A stretch of DNA of 64,000 nucleotides, from the NCBI GenBank assembly GCA_016647705.1, contig CM028339.1, positions 22,793,803 through 22,857,802 on the forward strand, read 5' to 3'. Made by a program: the position numbers and the translations under genes. This DNA comes from Eucommia ulmoides (taxonomy: Eukaryota; Streptophyta; Magnoliopsida; Garryales; Eucommiaceae). Positions 11,814 through 24,660 of the stretch are shown here, piece after piece (position 1 is the stretch's first letter; each line of letters opens with the position of its first letter). The notes below the pieces were generated by a model. That model saw only the letters and a list, made by a program, of their open reading frames with translations. It was not told the origin of the DNA and did no database searches.

Positions 11814-13513
11814 TGGTAGCGCGGGAAAAACACGCCGCTACTCACACTCGCAAGTATACGAGGTCTATGTTTTAGTATAGTGTGATCGTTAAGATCGGGT
11901 TATCGTATCCACAGGGATTGTTGTCGTTATTATCGAATACCGCGTTTGTCGTGACCTAAGTTTATCTAGGCGAAAAACAAATGTATTTAATTAATTAAAC
12001 TAATACTAATATATCCTAAATTAACTACACTATTATGTTAATATGTTTTAGGGTTAAGAATTGTATAAGGATTAATGTGTTTACAAATACGAGTTCGATT
12101 CCGATTTACTCTCATTTACATTGTTCGACCTATTTGACTACCTCGGTACGTAAACTCCGCCGCCACCTCTTCCGAGTATAAGACGGGAGAATACATGACT
12201 TCGAATCAACGTAGAAGTCCCCCTCAACGTCTTAACGACCCTAGGTCACGTGAGTCTCGCCCAGCGTCATTGATTGTGCACAATCCAACTCCCTCCCGGG
12301 TTATTGGATCGTCGCGTTGTATTTACCCTATCGACAATCTCCATTCTAAAACTCCCTCGCCACCTCTTCCGAGTGTAAGACGAGGGATATAACGCAACTT
12401 CGAGTCAACGAAGAGGTCTCCATCAACGTCTTAACGACCCTAGGTAGCGTGTGTCTTGCCTAACGTCATCGATTGTCCACGATTCAAACCCTGACCGAGT
12501 TATAGAATCGTGGCGTTTGTTTACCCTATTCCGAATCCGGGATTTTGTCAAAACCCTGTATTCTTCATTTATCAATCCAAGTATAATAAACAAACAATAC
12601 GATAAATACAATCAAACTGCAAAGAACAATCACAAACGAAACACAGAAATCATCCAAACAACGTATTTATAAATATTAGGTTAATTCCTACTACAATCCA
12701 TATTTAACTCGGGGACATAGCCACATATACAATGAAATAACGAGCTAAATATGCTCACATACTCCTAAGATAAAGAAATAAGGAAAAACAATCGAAGAAC
12801 TTAGCCTCGTTCGAAGATAAACCGCTAAGAACGCTCAACGATCGATTCGTCGTCTTCTCCACTTCGGGATGCGAGCTCCACCACTAAAATTCCTAACCCT
12901 TGGCTTAACTATAGCCTAAGGGGCTCAAAAATGCAAGAGAGATGAGAGAGATCCGGCTAAAGGGGGAGGAGAGGGGATATTTATAGCAAAAATATCCTAA
13001 AAATATCTAAAGGTTGTGCAGGGCAAATTCGCCTAGGCGGAGTTAGGTCGGTTAAGTTTGATCGCCTGGGCGGTGAAGTAGGCGGTGGACTGGAGAACAT
13101 TCTGTTGGATTTTTCGCCTAGGCGGTAGAATTTTCGCCTAGGCGAGCGGCTGTCAGTAGCTCATTTGCGTCCTCTGCTGGATTTTCGCCTAAGCGGTAGA
13201 ATTTCTGCTCCGGCGGTCGTCCGTCAGTAACATTTTGCTCTTCTCTGCATTTTCACCGCTTAGGCGGTGGTCTGGACGCCTAAGCGGTGGGCCTGTTTCA
13301 TCTTTTAGCCTCTGAGCTTGTTTATCCACCGTAACTTCGAACCGCTTTGGTTCGATCTCATCATTTTAGCTCCAGTTTCCTATCTTCTCGACCCACACAC
13401 CTGGGTTATACAAAAAGTATGAAAACTAATTAAAACATAATAAAAATAACTATAAACATTTTTGAAAACTAACCAATCCAAATTGGAAATAGATAGGTTT
13501 TTCACACCTATCA
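11814..13513 (-). mobile_element. Lone LTR, relative of the nested 14364-20520 element
   Basis: It starts TGGTAGCG and ends CACACCTATCA, as do the LTRs at 14364-15851 and 19129-20520, and shares the inner phrases CTCGCAAGTATACGAGGTCT and CACCTCTTCCGAGT. It holds a 197-bp tandem duplication (unit starts at 12161 and 12358) and a cluster of GCCTAGGCGG palindromes at 13020-13290. The flanks (AAACT left, ATGGC right) do not form a target duplication. The left flank also reads GAAAACTTGG, resembling the inside edge of the related element, so this may be a truncated element rather than a clean solo LTR. Confidence 0.7.
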
Positions 13514-13557
13514 ATGGCGGTGCAAGAGAAATGAACACAAGTGCTTTATTTCCTAGT

Positions 13558-14359
13558 TGTTGCTGTAGTAAATAAATAATGAACGAATTTACCAAAATTG
13601 CTTGGGTTGAGTCGCGACTAGGTTTCTTTCTTTAAGACGTTTTGCGGTTCTGTCCAAGAATGTGCAAGCAATATCACAACCCTGTCGTCCCCACGATAAA
13701 ACAATCCAGAATCACCTCTATCTAGAATATTCTCTGCATGGGCTGAAAAACTGCACACCCACACATTATTCGGAAGGCGAATAAACTGCTCGGAACACTG
13801 ATCGAAAAACGAAAAATAATTTTTTTAATAGAAAAGTAACTCTCAAGTTTTTAATTTTTCTATCTCTGAAAACTGAGGTAATCCTTGGTTTATATCGGTG
13901 AAAAATGAATCAGAACGTTGAAAATAAGTTCAAAAATTATGGAGAGATCTTTGGGAGAAGTGGAGAAAATCATGGAAGTAGGTTGAGTAAATCATGATAT
14001 TAGGATTTACCAAGTCAAAACTTGATTTATGAAATAAAATTAATAGTGTATTAAATAAATTTTGTCAAAAAAAAAAAAAAAAGTGCCACCTTACCTCACA
14101 TGCGCGCTCGGCACAGCTGGCCTGACGACGGTGGTGGCGCGCGTGCATGTATGTGGTAAACTAGTAGGGATGTAACTCCTCTTCCCTCCACAAAATATGG
14201 GTACCCCTTGGGGCACGCCCCAAGTATTATACCCATCCCTAATTATACTTCTTTAGACCCCTTCTCCCAAACAATGTGGGATAAAGGGAAAAGAAGAAAA
14301 ACTTGACATTTATTTTTATTTCTCATTTAAATAAGTAAAAAATCATTTTTGTTCCAACA
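13558..14359 (-). repeat. 3' LTR of the copia element (802 bp)
   Basis: It aligns with 24995-25803 throughout, for example CAAAATTGCTTGGGTTGAGT and the shared block AAGTGCCACC / GGTGTCACC after a poly-A run. It is the 3' LTR because the coding strand is minus. Confidence 0.88.
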
Positions 14360-14363
14360 ATCC

Positions 14364-15851
14364 TGGTAGGGGCGCGAAATTGCACGCCTACTTACGCTCG
14401 CAAGTATATGAGGTTTAAGTTTTAATATAGTGGATCTTGAAGATCGAATATCGTTCCTACTGAGAAAAGTGTGAATAATTGAATTAAATACCGCAATTGA
14501 CGTAGTCTCATGTTATCCTGACGACGAAAGACGTGAATTGAAATTAAACTAAACTAAACTACAATTAGTGGGTTAATTCTAACTAAGTTGATTAATTAGG
14601 GATTGATTTCGTTCACTTAATACACATTTGATTTCGTTTAGTTAACAATAACGGAGTTTAGGTATCCGACAATCTCGGTTCGTAAACTCCTTCGCCACCT
14701 CTTCCGAGTGTAAGACGGGGGAATACACGACTTCGTGTCGATGAAGAGATCCCCCTCAATGTCTTAACGACTCTAGGATGCATGAGTCTTGACCCAACGT
14801 CATCGATTGCACACTAACTAATGCCCTCCTAGGTCATTAGGTCGTAACTATGTGTTTACCTTAGTCCGAATCCAGGGTTACCTCTCCCGAGTGTCAAACC
14901 CTAGATTCTCAAATCCAACCCTAATACCGTTACAAGCATATTAAGATCGTCGTCAAATGATAAACACAATCGAACTTAAAACAACAACCGTTAAAGAAAC
15001 TTATATTAAATCAAACGAGTATTTACACAATTACACCTTTCTCTAACTAATCTCTAAATTACACTAACATGTTCTTAGCCAATACAACATTAAATCAAGG
15101 GGAGATCATCATTATCAACAATAAACATTAAATACAAAGATGGAAACAAGGGAACAAAATCCAAATCTCAAAGTGGAGTAGTCCATTTTTGCCAAAGAAC
15201 AATCCTCCCGAGCTTCCTCTTCTCCGTTGATGAACTTCCACTTCTAACTCTTCAAGGATTGGCCAAGAACACCTCCTAAACTAATCTAATCTACTTCTTA
15301 AATTACCTAAACCTAACTAAGGTGGAAGGGAGCTCTCTAGAACATCAACCGGAGCCTCCTCTCACGTCTAAGGTTTTTTGAGGCTTGGTGGAGAAAGGGG
15401 TTTTGTAGGCAAGATTTGGAAATATCTTCAAAAATATCTGAAAACAGATATTTCTGCGCAGAGTGTCACCGCTTAGGCGGTGGCTTAAGTCGGTTAAGTT
15501 TCTGTCGGATCTTCGCCTAGGCGGCGGTTTCTCCGCCTTGGCGGTAGCTGCTGGCATAACATTCTGATCTTTTCTCGCCTAGGCGGTGGTTTTCTCGCCT
15601 AGGCGATGGTTCAGCCCTTCAGCACTCCAACATTCTGCCTCTTTTCCGCCTAGGCAGTGGTCTTTATTCACCGAAATCCTATTTTTCACATTTTGTTCAC
15701 CATTTTTCCACTGTTTTCACTTGTTTATCGCTCTTTAACGTTCCTTCACCTGTTTTACAGTAAAACAAACTAAAACACAATTAAATATAACTAAAACGCT
15801 TGAAAACTAATAAATTTGGTTTAGAAATAGATAGGTTTTTCACACCTATCA
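14364..15851 (-). repeat. 3' LTR of the nested non-coding element (1488 bp)
   Basis: Nearly identical in order and content to 19129-20520. It retains about 100 bp more of the GCCTAGGCGG palindrome cluster (15465-15660) than the other copy. Confidence 0.85.
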
Positions 15852-15870
15852 ATACCCCCAAACTTAGAAC
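15838..15870 (-). other. Polypurine tract and 3' LTR junction of the nested element
   Basis: On the minus strand the tract reads AAGTTTGGGGGTAT directly followed by TGATAGGTGTG, the first bases of the LTR. This is the expected plus-strand primer position. Confidence 0.6.
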
Positions 15871-18800
15871 TTTGCTAGTCATCGAGCAAAACACTAACAT
15901 TAAACTAAACTAACTAACGAACTAACCAACTAAAAATGAAAAATTTAAACTATCACGAAAGAAGTATATGCATGTAAATATAAAGTTCAATCGAAATGAC
16001 CAATTTGTTTCTCCCTCAACGTTCCTAAATCGGATCAAGTTCGGGAAGTAACCCACACCAAGTGGTATTCTAGAATTTCAACGATCAATATCAATAAAAA
16101 TCATTCTAGATCCATTTGAAGTGTGTGTGTGAGAACTCAAATGTATAACTAGTCAAATACCGGATTTGATTATTCAATCGTTAAGCTCATAACTTAAACC
16201 GTTGAAGGATTCAGGAAAATCATAAGCTTGATTGGAGTCTACTATCCACTAATGTAGACTCGGATATTCACAGAAATCAATAGGGTTTGGTTTGGCTTTG
16301 GAGAACGACCACGGGTATCATTGGAATTGAAAATAGATAATCGTTTGAATTGAACGATACCCGAGGTAAAATCACTTGTCGCTATCCTCTCTCATGATCC
16401 CCACATTCTTTGGATACAATTCTAAATAAGAAACGAAGATCCTTGTATTCACTTGTCGAAAGAAAAGAAAATGAAAACTATATTCACGTTTTTTTTTTTT
16501 TTAACCAGATATTCCTAAATTAATTTGAATTATTACAGTTGTAGGAGAGTGCAAAAAGAAGTTAGAGAAACACACTCCCCAAACTTATTCGAATTTATAA
16601 AATTTTGGGAATATGTAAAAAGAAATGATAGAAACACACCCCCAAAACTTATTTTAGGAGCGTACAAAAAGAAATACGAAAGTGACAAGTGAATACACTA
16701 ATACCGAATCAATAAAAATTTATCAGAAACCTGACCGCTCACTTGATTTCACTCAATTTTGAAAATTAGGCTTAGCGACATTGGGTTAGGAAAAAATTAA
16801 TTGAAAGGAGTATTTGAACGTTTTCATAATTGATTACGTTATCGGCTTTGACAGGGAAAATAAGGAATGAAATTTTCAGGTTAGCTACAACGGTTCAAGC
16901 GAAAAATTGACGGCCTAAATCACGTCTCCGGAATTACCTTACCTAGGATTCCGCCTCAAGTTTTCCCCAAATCAAGTTCTAGTTTCCTTATTTCTATCAT
17001 GAGCTTAATATCGAATAATCAACGTCTAATCATTCAGATAATTATACATTGAGTTCAAATGTCGTGAAATTTTTGGATCGAGATAATTTTTACCCAATCG
17101 ACAAGTTAAACACAAGGAAGGTATTACCTCCGACCTCAATATGCAATTCGGGGATAATTTTTATCATCGGGTCTTGGCCCAAATGAACTCACATCTAAAC
17201 ATGCAAACACAACTTTATACATACACAAATCTAAACTAAATCTAATACTAACATACATAAATTAATCTAACACTAAACAAGCAAAAACAAAAATTAAACT
17301 ACACTAAACTAAAAATTTAAAAACTAAAATATTCATAATAAAATACATACATAAACATAGATTTATACATAAAAAAATTGCATTATGTTCAAAAAATAAT
17401 AATTGTTCATCATTTTCTACAAAAAAATCAAAATGGATGAACATGCACTAAACTAATCATCCATTCCATACCAAATCATGCTTGAACAAACAAAGTGTTC
17501 CTCAGTCAGCAAACCTAATAGACATATAGCATTAATGCATACAAAATGGGTTGAACGCATACCTAGGAAATAAGACTTATTCCCTACCGTTCACTTGACG
17601 GGAAATTCCTCTCCACCACTATCACGTCGGAATGGAAATTGTGACGGTTGTAAAAAGTGCGGCGGCAATGCCGAAGTGGTCACACATGAACCTGTGGATT
17701 TGATCTGGTGCACCCACTAATCATAACGTTTCAACAAAATATGAACAATATAGCATGCAATTTTGTTTCACACAATTTAATAATGCATAGAAACTAAGTT
17801 ATCACCAAAAATCAAACCAAAATCCCAAAGTGATAAAGAAAATCGCGAAAATGGGGTTGAAAATTGATTTGAGGTGGATGATTTGGGGTAGAAATCACAA
17901 ATTTTGGTAATGGAAGGATGATTTTTTTTTTTTTTTAGTATTGGAATGGTTTAGGAGTGAGGTTTTAGAGAGAAGGTGGAGGATTTTTAGGAGAAAACCT
18001 TGTGATATCAATTTTTGAATGAATGGGGGCTGTTTAACTACAGAAGGTCCACTGCTTAGGCGATGGAGCCCTTTTCTTTAAAATCAAACCTTCTAACGAA
18101 ATTCCGCCTAGGCGGTGGTTTTTCCGCCTAAGCGAAATTACACCAGTGTGAAAGCATTTTATTCTGCTGCTAATCCGCCTAGGCGGTGGTTTCTCCGCCT
18201 AAGCGGTGGAGTGTATTTTGAAAATTTGGTGCATCCTGTATTTTTACCGCCTAAGCGGTGGGCCGTTTTTTTGAAAAATACCCACTCTGTATTTTTACCG
18301 CCTATGCGGTGCTTCACCGCTTGGGCGGTGGGCCTGCAGCTCCCATTTTCATGTTTTTCTCAAATTTTCAAAATACGGCTCCACCCCGTACGTTTTCACT
18401 TCGCCTGTTCAACGTTTTTAAACTTAAAATATTTCCCTAAGCGTCCATACTCCTAAATTCACTTCCGAACACATTCCGAAGCCATGCCGGCTTCCAAAAA
18501 GAATAAATAATCAAATAAATAGTAACAAAAATCGGGTAATTTGATACCCTAAGTTTCATTTCAAAAAAAAAAATGTAGCGCTTGAGTTACCGTCCCCAAC
18601 TAGACTTTCGTGTCATTAAGTATTTTTCACCAAAATTCCCCATAGACAAGGAATTTGGGCTCAAATGCTTAGTCGGATCAAGATCATGGCTTAAAGTCGG
18701 CTTCTCCTCTTAGTCCTTATCATTTGCAATAAGCTCAATCTCGAGATTTGAGAATTAAGAATTCCAATCTTCTTCATCGTTTCTCGTACTGCTTGATCTC

Positions 18801-19128
18801 ATTAACACAATGAAACAAAAATAAAAATTAAAAACAAAACAAAAATAAATGTCAGGATTAACACTCGACTACTTAGTCGCAATATCAACTTAAAATTCAC
18901 ATTAATCCTATGTCAACAGCGCCAAAAACTTGGTGCGTTGACGGGACTAGAATACGATACATTTGCTTTTCCTATTTAAAACTTAAGTTCTGAGCTGTTA
19001 CCGCGTTTTTTTTTGCAATATTCAATTAAAATTCAAACTAATCCCCGGCAACGGTGTCAAAAACTTGGTAGGCATTGACGGGAACAAAATTTGACAACAA
19101 CCAATCCCTGGCAACGGCGCCAAAAACT
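15852..19128 (-). other. Interior of the nested element, non-coding
   Basis: 3.3 kb with no recognisable gag or pol. 16480-17460 is A-rich. 18040-18340 carries a second cluster of CCGCCTAGGCGG-type palindromes, also present in the LTRs. 18913-19130 holds three near-repeats of the primer-site/LTR junction (see findings). Open frames around 18115-18456 arise from the palindrome cluster and are not credible genes. Confidence 0.6.
19106..19123 (-). other. Primer-binding-like site of the nested element
   Basis: The minus strand reads TGGCGCCGTTGCCAGGGA, separated from the LTR by a short AGTTTT spacer. Sites of this form are known from Athila/Tat-type Ty3 elements, which hints at the autonomous partner lineage. 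The tRNA match was not computed. Confidence 0.55.
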
Positions 19129-20520
19129 TGGTAGGGGCGCCAAATTGCACACCTACTTACGCTCGTAAGTATACGAGGTCTAAATTTTAATATAGTAGAT
19201 CTTGAAGATCGGATATCGTTCCCACAGAGAAAAGTGTGAATAATTGAATTGAATACCGCAATTGACGTAGTCTCATGTTATCCTGACGATGGAAGACGTG
19301 AATTGAAATTAAATTAAGCTAAACTACAATTAGTGGGTTAATTCTAACTAAGTTGATTAATTAGGGATTGATTTCGTTCATTTAATACACGTTTGATTTC
19401 GTTTAGTTAACAATAACGGAGTTTAGGTATCCGACAATCTCGGTTCGTAAACTCTTCCGCCACCTCTTCCGAGTGTAAGACGGGGGAATACGCGATTTCG
19501 TGTCGATGAAGAGGTCCTCCTCAATGTCTTAACGACTCTAGGCCGCGTGAGTCTTGACCCAACGTCATCGATTGCACACTAACTAACACCCTCCCAGGTC
19601 GTTAGGTCGTAACTATATATTTACCCTAGTCCGAATTCAGGGTTACCTCTCCCGAGTGTCAAACCCTAGATTCTCAAATCCAACCCTAATACCGTTACAA
19701 GCATATTAAGATTGTCAGCAAATGATAAACACAATCGGACTTAAAACAACAACCGTTAAAGAAACTTATATTAAACCAAATGAGTATTTACACAATTACA
19801 CCTTTCCCTAACTAATCTCTAAATTATACTAACATGTTCTTAGCCAATACAACATTAAATCAAGGGGAGATCATCATTATCAACAATAAACATTAAATAC
19901 AAAGATGGAAACAAGGGAAAAAAAGCCAAATCTCAAAGTGGAGTAATCCACTTTCGCCAAAGAACAATTTTCCCGAGCTTCCTCTTCTCCATTGATTTAC
20001 TCCACTTTCGCCAAAGAACAATCCTCCCGAGCTTCCTCTTATCCGTTGATGAACTTCCACTTTTAACTCTTCAAGGATTGGCCAAGAACACCTCCTAAAC
20101 TAATCTAATCTACTTCCTAAATTACCTAAACCTAACTAAGGTGGAAGGGAGCTCTCTAGAACATCAACCGAAGCCTCCTCTCACGTCTAAGGTTTTTTGA
20201 GGTTTGGTGGAGAAAGGGGTTTTATAGGCAAGATTTGGAAATATCTTCAAAATATCTGAAAACAGATATTTCTGCGCAGAGTGTCACTGCCTAAGCAGTG
20301 GTTTCTCCACCTAGGCGGTGGCTGCTGGCATAACATTCTGATCTTTTCTCACCTAGGCAGTGGTTCGGCCGTTTCTCCACCGTTTTCACTTGGTTATCGC
20401 CCTTTAACGTCCCTTCACCTGTTTTACACTAAAACAAATTAAAATACAATTAAATATAACTAAAATGCTTGAAAACTAACAAATTCGGTTTAGAAATAGA
20501 TAGGTTTTTTGCACCTATCA
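19129..20520 (-). repeat. 5' LTR of the nested non-coding element (1392 bp)
   Basis: Pairs with 14364-15851. It contains a short local duplication (the TCGCCAAAGAACAAT...CGAGCTTCCTCTT phrase at about 19950 and 20007) and has lost part of the palindrome cluster seen in its partner. Confidence 0.85.
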
Positions 20521-20532
20521 AAACCCTCACTA
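20521..20532 (-). other. Copia polypurine tract, separated from its LTR by the nested element
   Basis: The minus strand reads CTAGTGAGGGTT. Without the nested element it would directly precede the copia 3' LTR ending at 14359, the correct position for the plus-strand primer. Confidence 0.55.
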
Positions 20533-21128
20533 GAATTTTTAAAACAATTTTTCATTGAGCAGTATAATACAATATAAGATTGTGCATAAGCAAATGTGTT
20601 TATCGACTTGAACCTTTACATAGGGAAGATGATTTAGATTATACTAGAGTAACTCATAGTTTTGAACTCTATCTCTAACAATATCACACACACAACCCTA
20701 TCAGGGTGTAGTCCAAAAGCCCGTGCTTTACGGCTATGCACGTGTATCCCGGTGTAGTGAATACTCTAGAGAATTTGCCCAAAATTCCATAGGAAGCGGT
20801 CACACTTCTATATTCACATAGGTGAGTCTATCAAGAGTACTCTTGTATCTAGATACTCTACTCCAAATAGAGTATAGATCTAATTAAGAGTTAATAAAAA
20901 CTCAACTTTCTATCGCTTTAGGATATCATGCTTTAATCATCATATGTATGGAATAGAACTCAAAATTATTAATATACCATGATTCTCCTCATATCATTTT
21001 ATGAGTTGTTATTACCTTTTAAACCTATTTCTTGGGATCTCCAGTCTATAGGTTTGGTTTCCCTTACAAGTAACTCGTCAAACTATGGATTTGAGTCTCA
21101 TTCCTTTCAAGGTTTTGTAAACCTTTTC

Positions 21129-21650
21129 TCAAACTAATCCTTTCGTCAAATGATCAGCCAAGTTATCATCAGACCTTACATGATCCACTCTTACAGCTCC
21201 AGTCGAGATATACTCTCTAATAGTGTTGTGTTTGAGACATATTTGTCGCCTTTTTCTGTTATAATAACGATTTTGAATTTTTGCAATAGCCGCGGTACTA
21301 TCGCAATGGATCAAGATGGATGGAATCGGCCTCTCCCATAAAAGGGGTATCGGAAAGCAGACTTCTTAACCACCCTGCTTCCTCACTAGCAGATGTTAGT
21401 ACAATCATCTCAGACTCTATAGTAGATTGGGCCAAAATAGTCTGTTTCTTAGATTTCCAAGAAACAGCTCCACTAGCTAGCCGCTAGTTGTCTTGGAGTC
21501 ATCTGAAAGGGTATTCCAATCAGCGTTACTATATCCTTCTAGAACAGTGGGAAACTTCTAATAATGTAATCCAAGGTTCATAATTCTTTTTAGGTATCTC
21601 ATGATCCTTTCAATAGCATGTCAATGCTCAATACTAGGTTTGCTTGTAAA
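21129..21650 (-). pseudogene. Copia RNase H remnant
   Basis: The frame 21129-21314 encodes IHCDSTAAIAKIQN, then KHNTIREYISTG and DNLADHLTKGL, the standard C-terminal copia RNase H block with the conserved H(C)DS and ADxxTK motifs. The part between it and the RT is readable only across frameshifts (about 21320-21650). It would degrade the RNA strand of the RNA:DNA hybrid during reverse transcription in the cytoplasmic particle. Confidence 0.85.
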
Positions 21651-21653
21651 CCT

Positions 21654-22600
21654 TCATAGTAATCCCATAGCATAAGCTATGTCGGGTCTAGTGTAATCAA
21701 TGGCATATCGTAGACTGCCTATGATGCTCGCATACTCAGATTGTCTAACACTATCACAGGTGTTCTTGAACAACTCTACACTAGGATCATAAGGAGTACA
21801 TGCTGGTTTACAATCAAAGTAATTGTATTTCTTTAGAATATTCTCTATATAATGAGATTGATCCAAAGAAATTCCATATTTAGACCTAATTATTTTAATA
21901 CCAAGGATCACGTTAGCTTCACCAAGATCTTTCATGTCAAAATTAGTACATAGTATAGATTTCACATTGTTCACGATATGAATATTAGAACCAATAATTG
22001 GCAAGTCATCCACATAAAGACATATAATAGTACAAACATCATTTTTAGATTTGTAATAGATACATTTATTACTTTCATTCACTTTAAAACATGTGAGATA
22101 ACAAGATTATCAAATTTCTCATGCCATTGCGTGGGTGCTAGTTTCAAACGATAAAGAGATTTATCTAATTTACACATTTTGTTTGCTTGACCAGGAATTA
22201 CAAATCCTTCAGGTTGGTCTATATATATCTCGTTTTCTAATTCACCATTCAAAAAAATATTTTTAACATCCATTTAGTGCACAACAAAATCATGAATAAC
22301 AACAAGTGATAAAAGCACACGAATAGAAGTAATTCTAGAGACATGTGAGAAAGTATCAAATAAATTTACATTTTCTCTTTGTCTAAACCCTTTGGCTATA
22401 AGATGAGCCTTATATTTATCAATAGTTCCATTGGGTTTCTATTTCTTTTTGAGAATCCATTTACGTCCTATGGTTTTATAACCAAGAGGTAAATCTACTG
22501 AGTGTCAAGTTCTATTTGACTCAAGAGGGTCCATTTGATCATCTATAGCCTCTTGCACAAATTGGCATCTATGGAAGACAGTATCTCTTGGAGGGTGAGC
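21654..22600 (-). pseudogene. Copia reverse transcriptase remnant
   Basis: 22079-22273 encodes the N-terminal RT block (DVKNIFLNGELENEIYIDQP, then KLDKSLYRLK). 21654-22082 encodes the catalytic block with LYVDDLPIIGS, DMKDLGEANVILGI and YASIIGSLRYA. The two frames are shifted relative to each other and stops occur upstream near 22275-22600, so the enzyme cannot be made from this copy. The YVDD aspartates are retained. Confidence 0.9.
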
Positions 22601-22639
22601 GAATCCTCCTCTAAGGTATATGCATAGAAATTTGAACCA

Positions 22640-23561
22640 TAATCCTTAGCAATACGAGTCATTTACTTTTTCTAGGTTCAAATTCTAATTCCTTATCGGT
22701 CTCATTAATTCTAATAACAAGCACATTACTAGATGTCGAGCCCCCACTGTTCTTCAATTTAAAAGAAAATATATGTTCATAAAAATCAGCATCATTAGAT
22801 TCAACAATATCATGATCATGCAAGTCATAAAATCTATATGCTTTGTTGTTCACAGCATAACCAATTAAAACACATTCATATACTCTACTTGCAAGTTTTT
22901 TTCTTTTAGTATCAGGAATACGAATATATACCAAACAACCTCAAGTTTTAAAATAAGACAAATTTGATTTCTTATTTTTGAAAACTTCATAAGGTGAATT
23001 TTTTATTTTTTTTTTATTTGGAACCTCTATTAAGCACATAGTAAACAGTCAATAAAATTTCACCCCACCAGTGAGAAACAACACCAGAGTTATGCAAAAT
23101 AGTAACTATAGATTCAATAAAAGTTATATTTTTCTTTTCAGCCTTACCATTCATTTCAGGAGAATAAGGTGCATTTTTTCATGAATAATCTCATGAGAAT
23201 TATAAAAGTCGATGAAAATATCAGAATCATATGTTGTTCCTCTATCACTATGCAACCTCTCAACTTTCTTATTGCATTTATTTTCAATTTCAGTCACAAA
23301 TAATTTGAACATATCAAACGCTTCAATTTTATTTTTCATGAGATATACAAAAGTATAATCAAAGCAATCATCAATGAATGTAATAAAATAGTGTTTTCCA
23401 TTTCTTGTCAAGATATCATCAAATTTACAAATGTCAGAATGTATCAAATTAAGAGGTTCAGATTCTCTAATTACTGATTTATGAGAGGTTTTGGTAATCT
23501 TAGCTTGACTACAGAATTCACACTTTTCAAAATCATTCAAAATCAGTTCTAAGTTGCTCAT
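22640..23561 (-). pseudogene. Copia integrase remnant
   Basis: 23151-23561 encodes CEFCSQAKITKTSHK (end of the zinc-finger region), HSDICKF (first Asp) and RLHSDRGTTY (second Asp). The Glu-containing block APYSPEMNGKAE is readable just after a shift at about 23160. 22659-22934 encodes the C-terminal part with GYAVNNKAYRFYDL. The domain is split by at least two frameshifts. Confidence 0.85.
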
Positions 23562-23565
23562 GTTT

Positions 23566-24660
23566 TTATAATGCGTTTGTTAACGTGACAGAGTCTAACA
23601 TGCCAAATATTAAAAGAGCAGAAGTTGAAATTTTATTAGTATCAACATTCAATTTGAACATTCTATCAGTTGCGTAACCTTTCCCAACAAATACATTATT
23701 CTTGGTTAAGGTGTATAAATTAGCCTCAATAGTTTGAGTAAACCTAGCCTTGTTGAGAAGATAGCATGAAACAAAGTTCTTTCTCATCTCTGGAGTATGC
23801 AGAACATCTTTAAGAATGACAGTCTTTCCAAAGGTAAACTTCAATTATTCCTCACCAGAACCAGCAACAATAGTGGAGTAGGAATCACCCAACAACACTT
23901 TCTTGTCTTCAGTTTCAGAATAAGACCTGAACATGGCTCAATCATAGCAAACATGACGAGAAGCACCAGTGTCTACCCACCACCCTTCGGATCCACCAAC
24001 TATGTTGATTTCAGAAATCATAGCTACAAGTTGGTTTTCGGTAAGATTCACCTGCAGAACAGGACGACGTCTTTGCAAGCAGTTTCGATCCATATGGATC
24101 GCCTTTCCACAGTTATAGCAAGTAAACTGTTCAGAATCATTTCTTGAAGGTTTTTTTTTGCTTATTCCGATTTTGATGAGCATTCATGTTCTGGTTGTTG
24201 TGGTTTCGATTCTGATTTTTTATATTTTTTTCTTTGGGTTTCAGAACAATAGAGGATGATTTCTTGTGTGCGTTGTTGGAAACAACGAGCACTTTATCTT
24301 TCTGATCTTGTTTGCGGGCTGCTTCCTCAATCCGAAAATGAGTAATTAATCTTTCTAAAGAAAATCCTTTTGTTTTGGGACTAATAGTACTCTTAAAATC
24401 TTTCCAACTAGGGGTAATTTGTCAATTAAAATAGAAACCTGAAATTGTTCATCAAGAGACATACTTCCAGAAATAATTTCATGAACAATTTCCTTAATTG
24501 AAACAATTGCAAACTTTAGGGTTTTATGTGTCCAGATTGAAACTATAGGGACCATTGCAAGATTTAGGTCAAACATCAAGGGTACAAAGTGCAAAAAGCT
24601 CAAAAACAATTCACATGTAAACCTATACCCACTGCTTCGCATAAGCCTGACAATATTAGT
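23566..24660 (-). pseudogene. Copia gag C-terminus, zinc knuckle and protease remnant
   Basis: 23938-24183 holds the knuckle CYNCGKAIHMDRNC, where the usual Gly-His is Ile-His, and then WWVDTGASRHVC, the aspartic protease active site DTG. 23566-23844 holds the link to integrase with VLHTPEMRKNFVS. Gag pieces such as MSLDEQFQVSILIDKLP are readable at 24420-24470 in a different frame. Several shifts separate the parts. Confidence 0.85.

Larger units (their letters stand above)
14364..20520 (-). mobile_element. Non-coding LTR element (LARD-type) nested in the copia element
   Basis: The LTRs at 14364-15851 and 19129-20520 both start TGGTAGGGGCG and end CACCTATCA. The duplication at the ends is AATCC (14359-14363) and AACCC (20521-20525), one mismatch. 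The left copy overlaps the last base of the copia LTR, so the element landed on the copia PPT/LTR junction. A primer-binding-like site at 19106-19123 and a purine tract beside 15851 fix the minus orientation. The 3.3-kb interior has no coding frame of note, so mobilisation would depend on proteins from another element. Confidence 0.85.

Noticed and set aside
18115..18456. 113-codon open frame
   Set aside because: It runs through the CCGCCTAGGCGG palindrome cluster, which lacks stops by composition; the periodic 'LPPKR' words reflect the DNA repeat.
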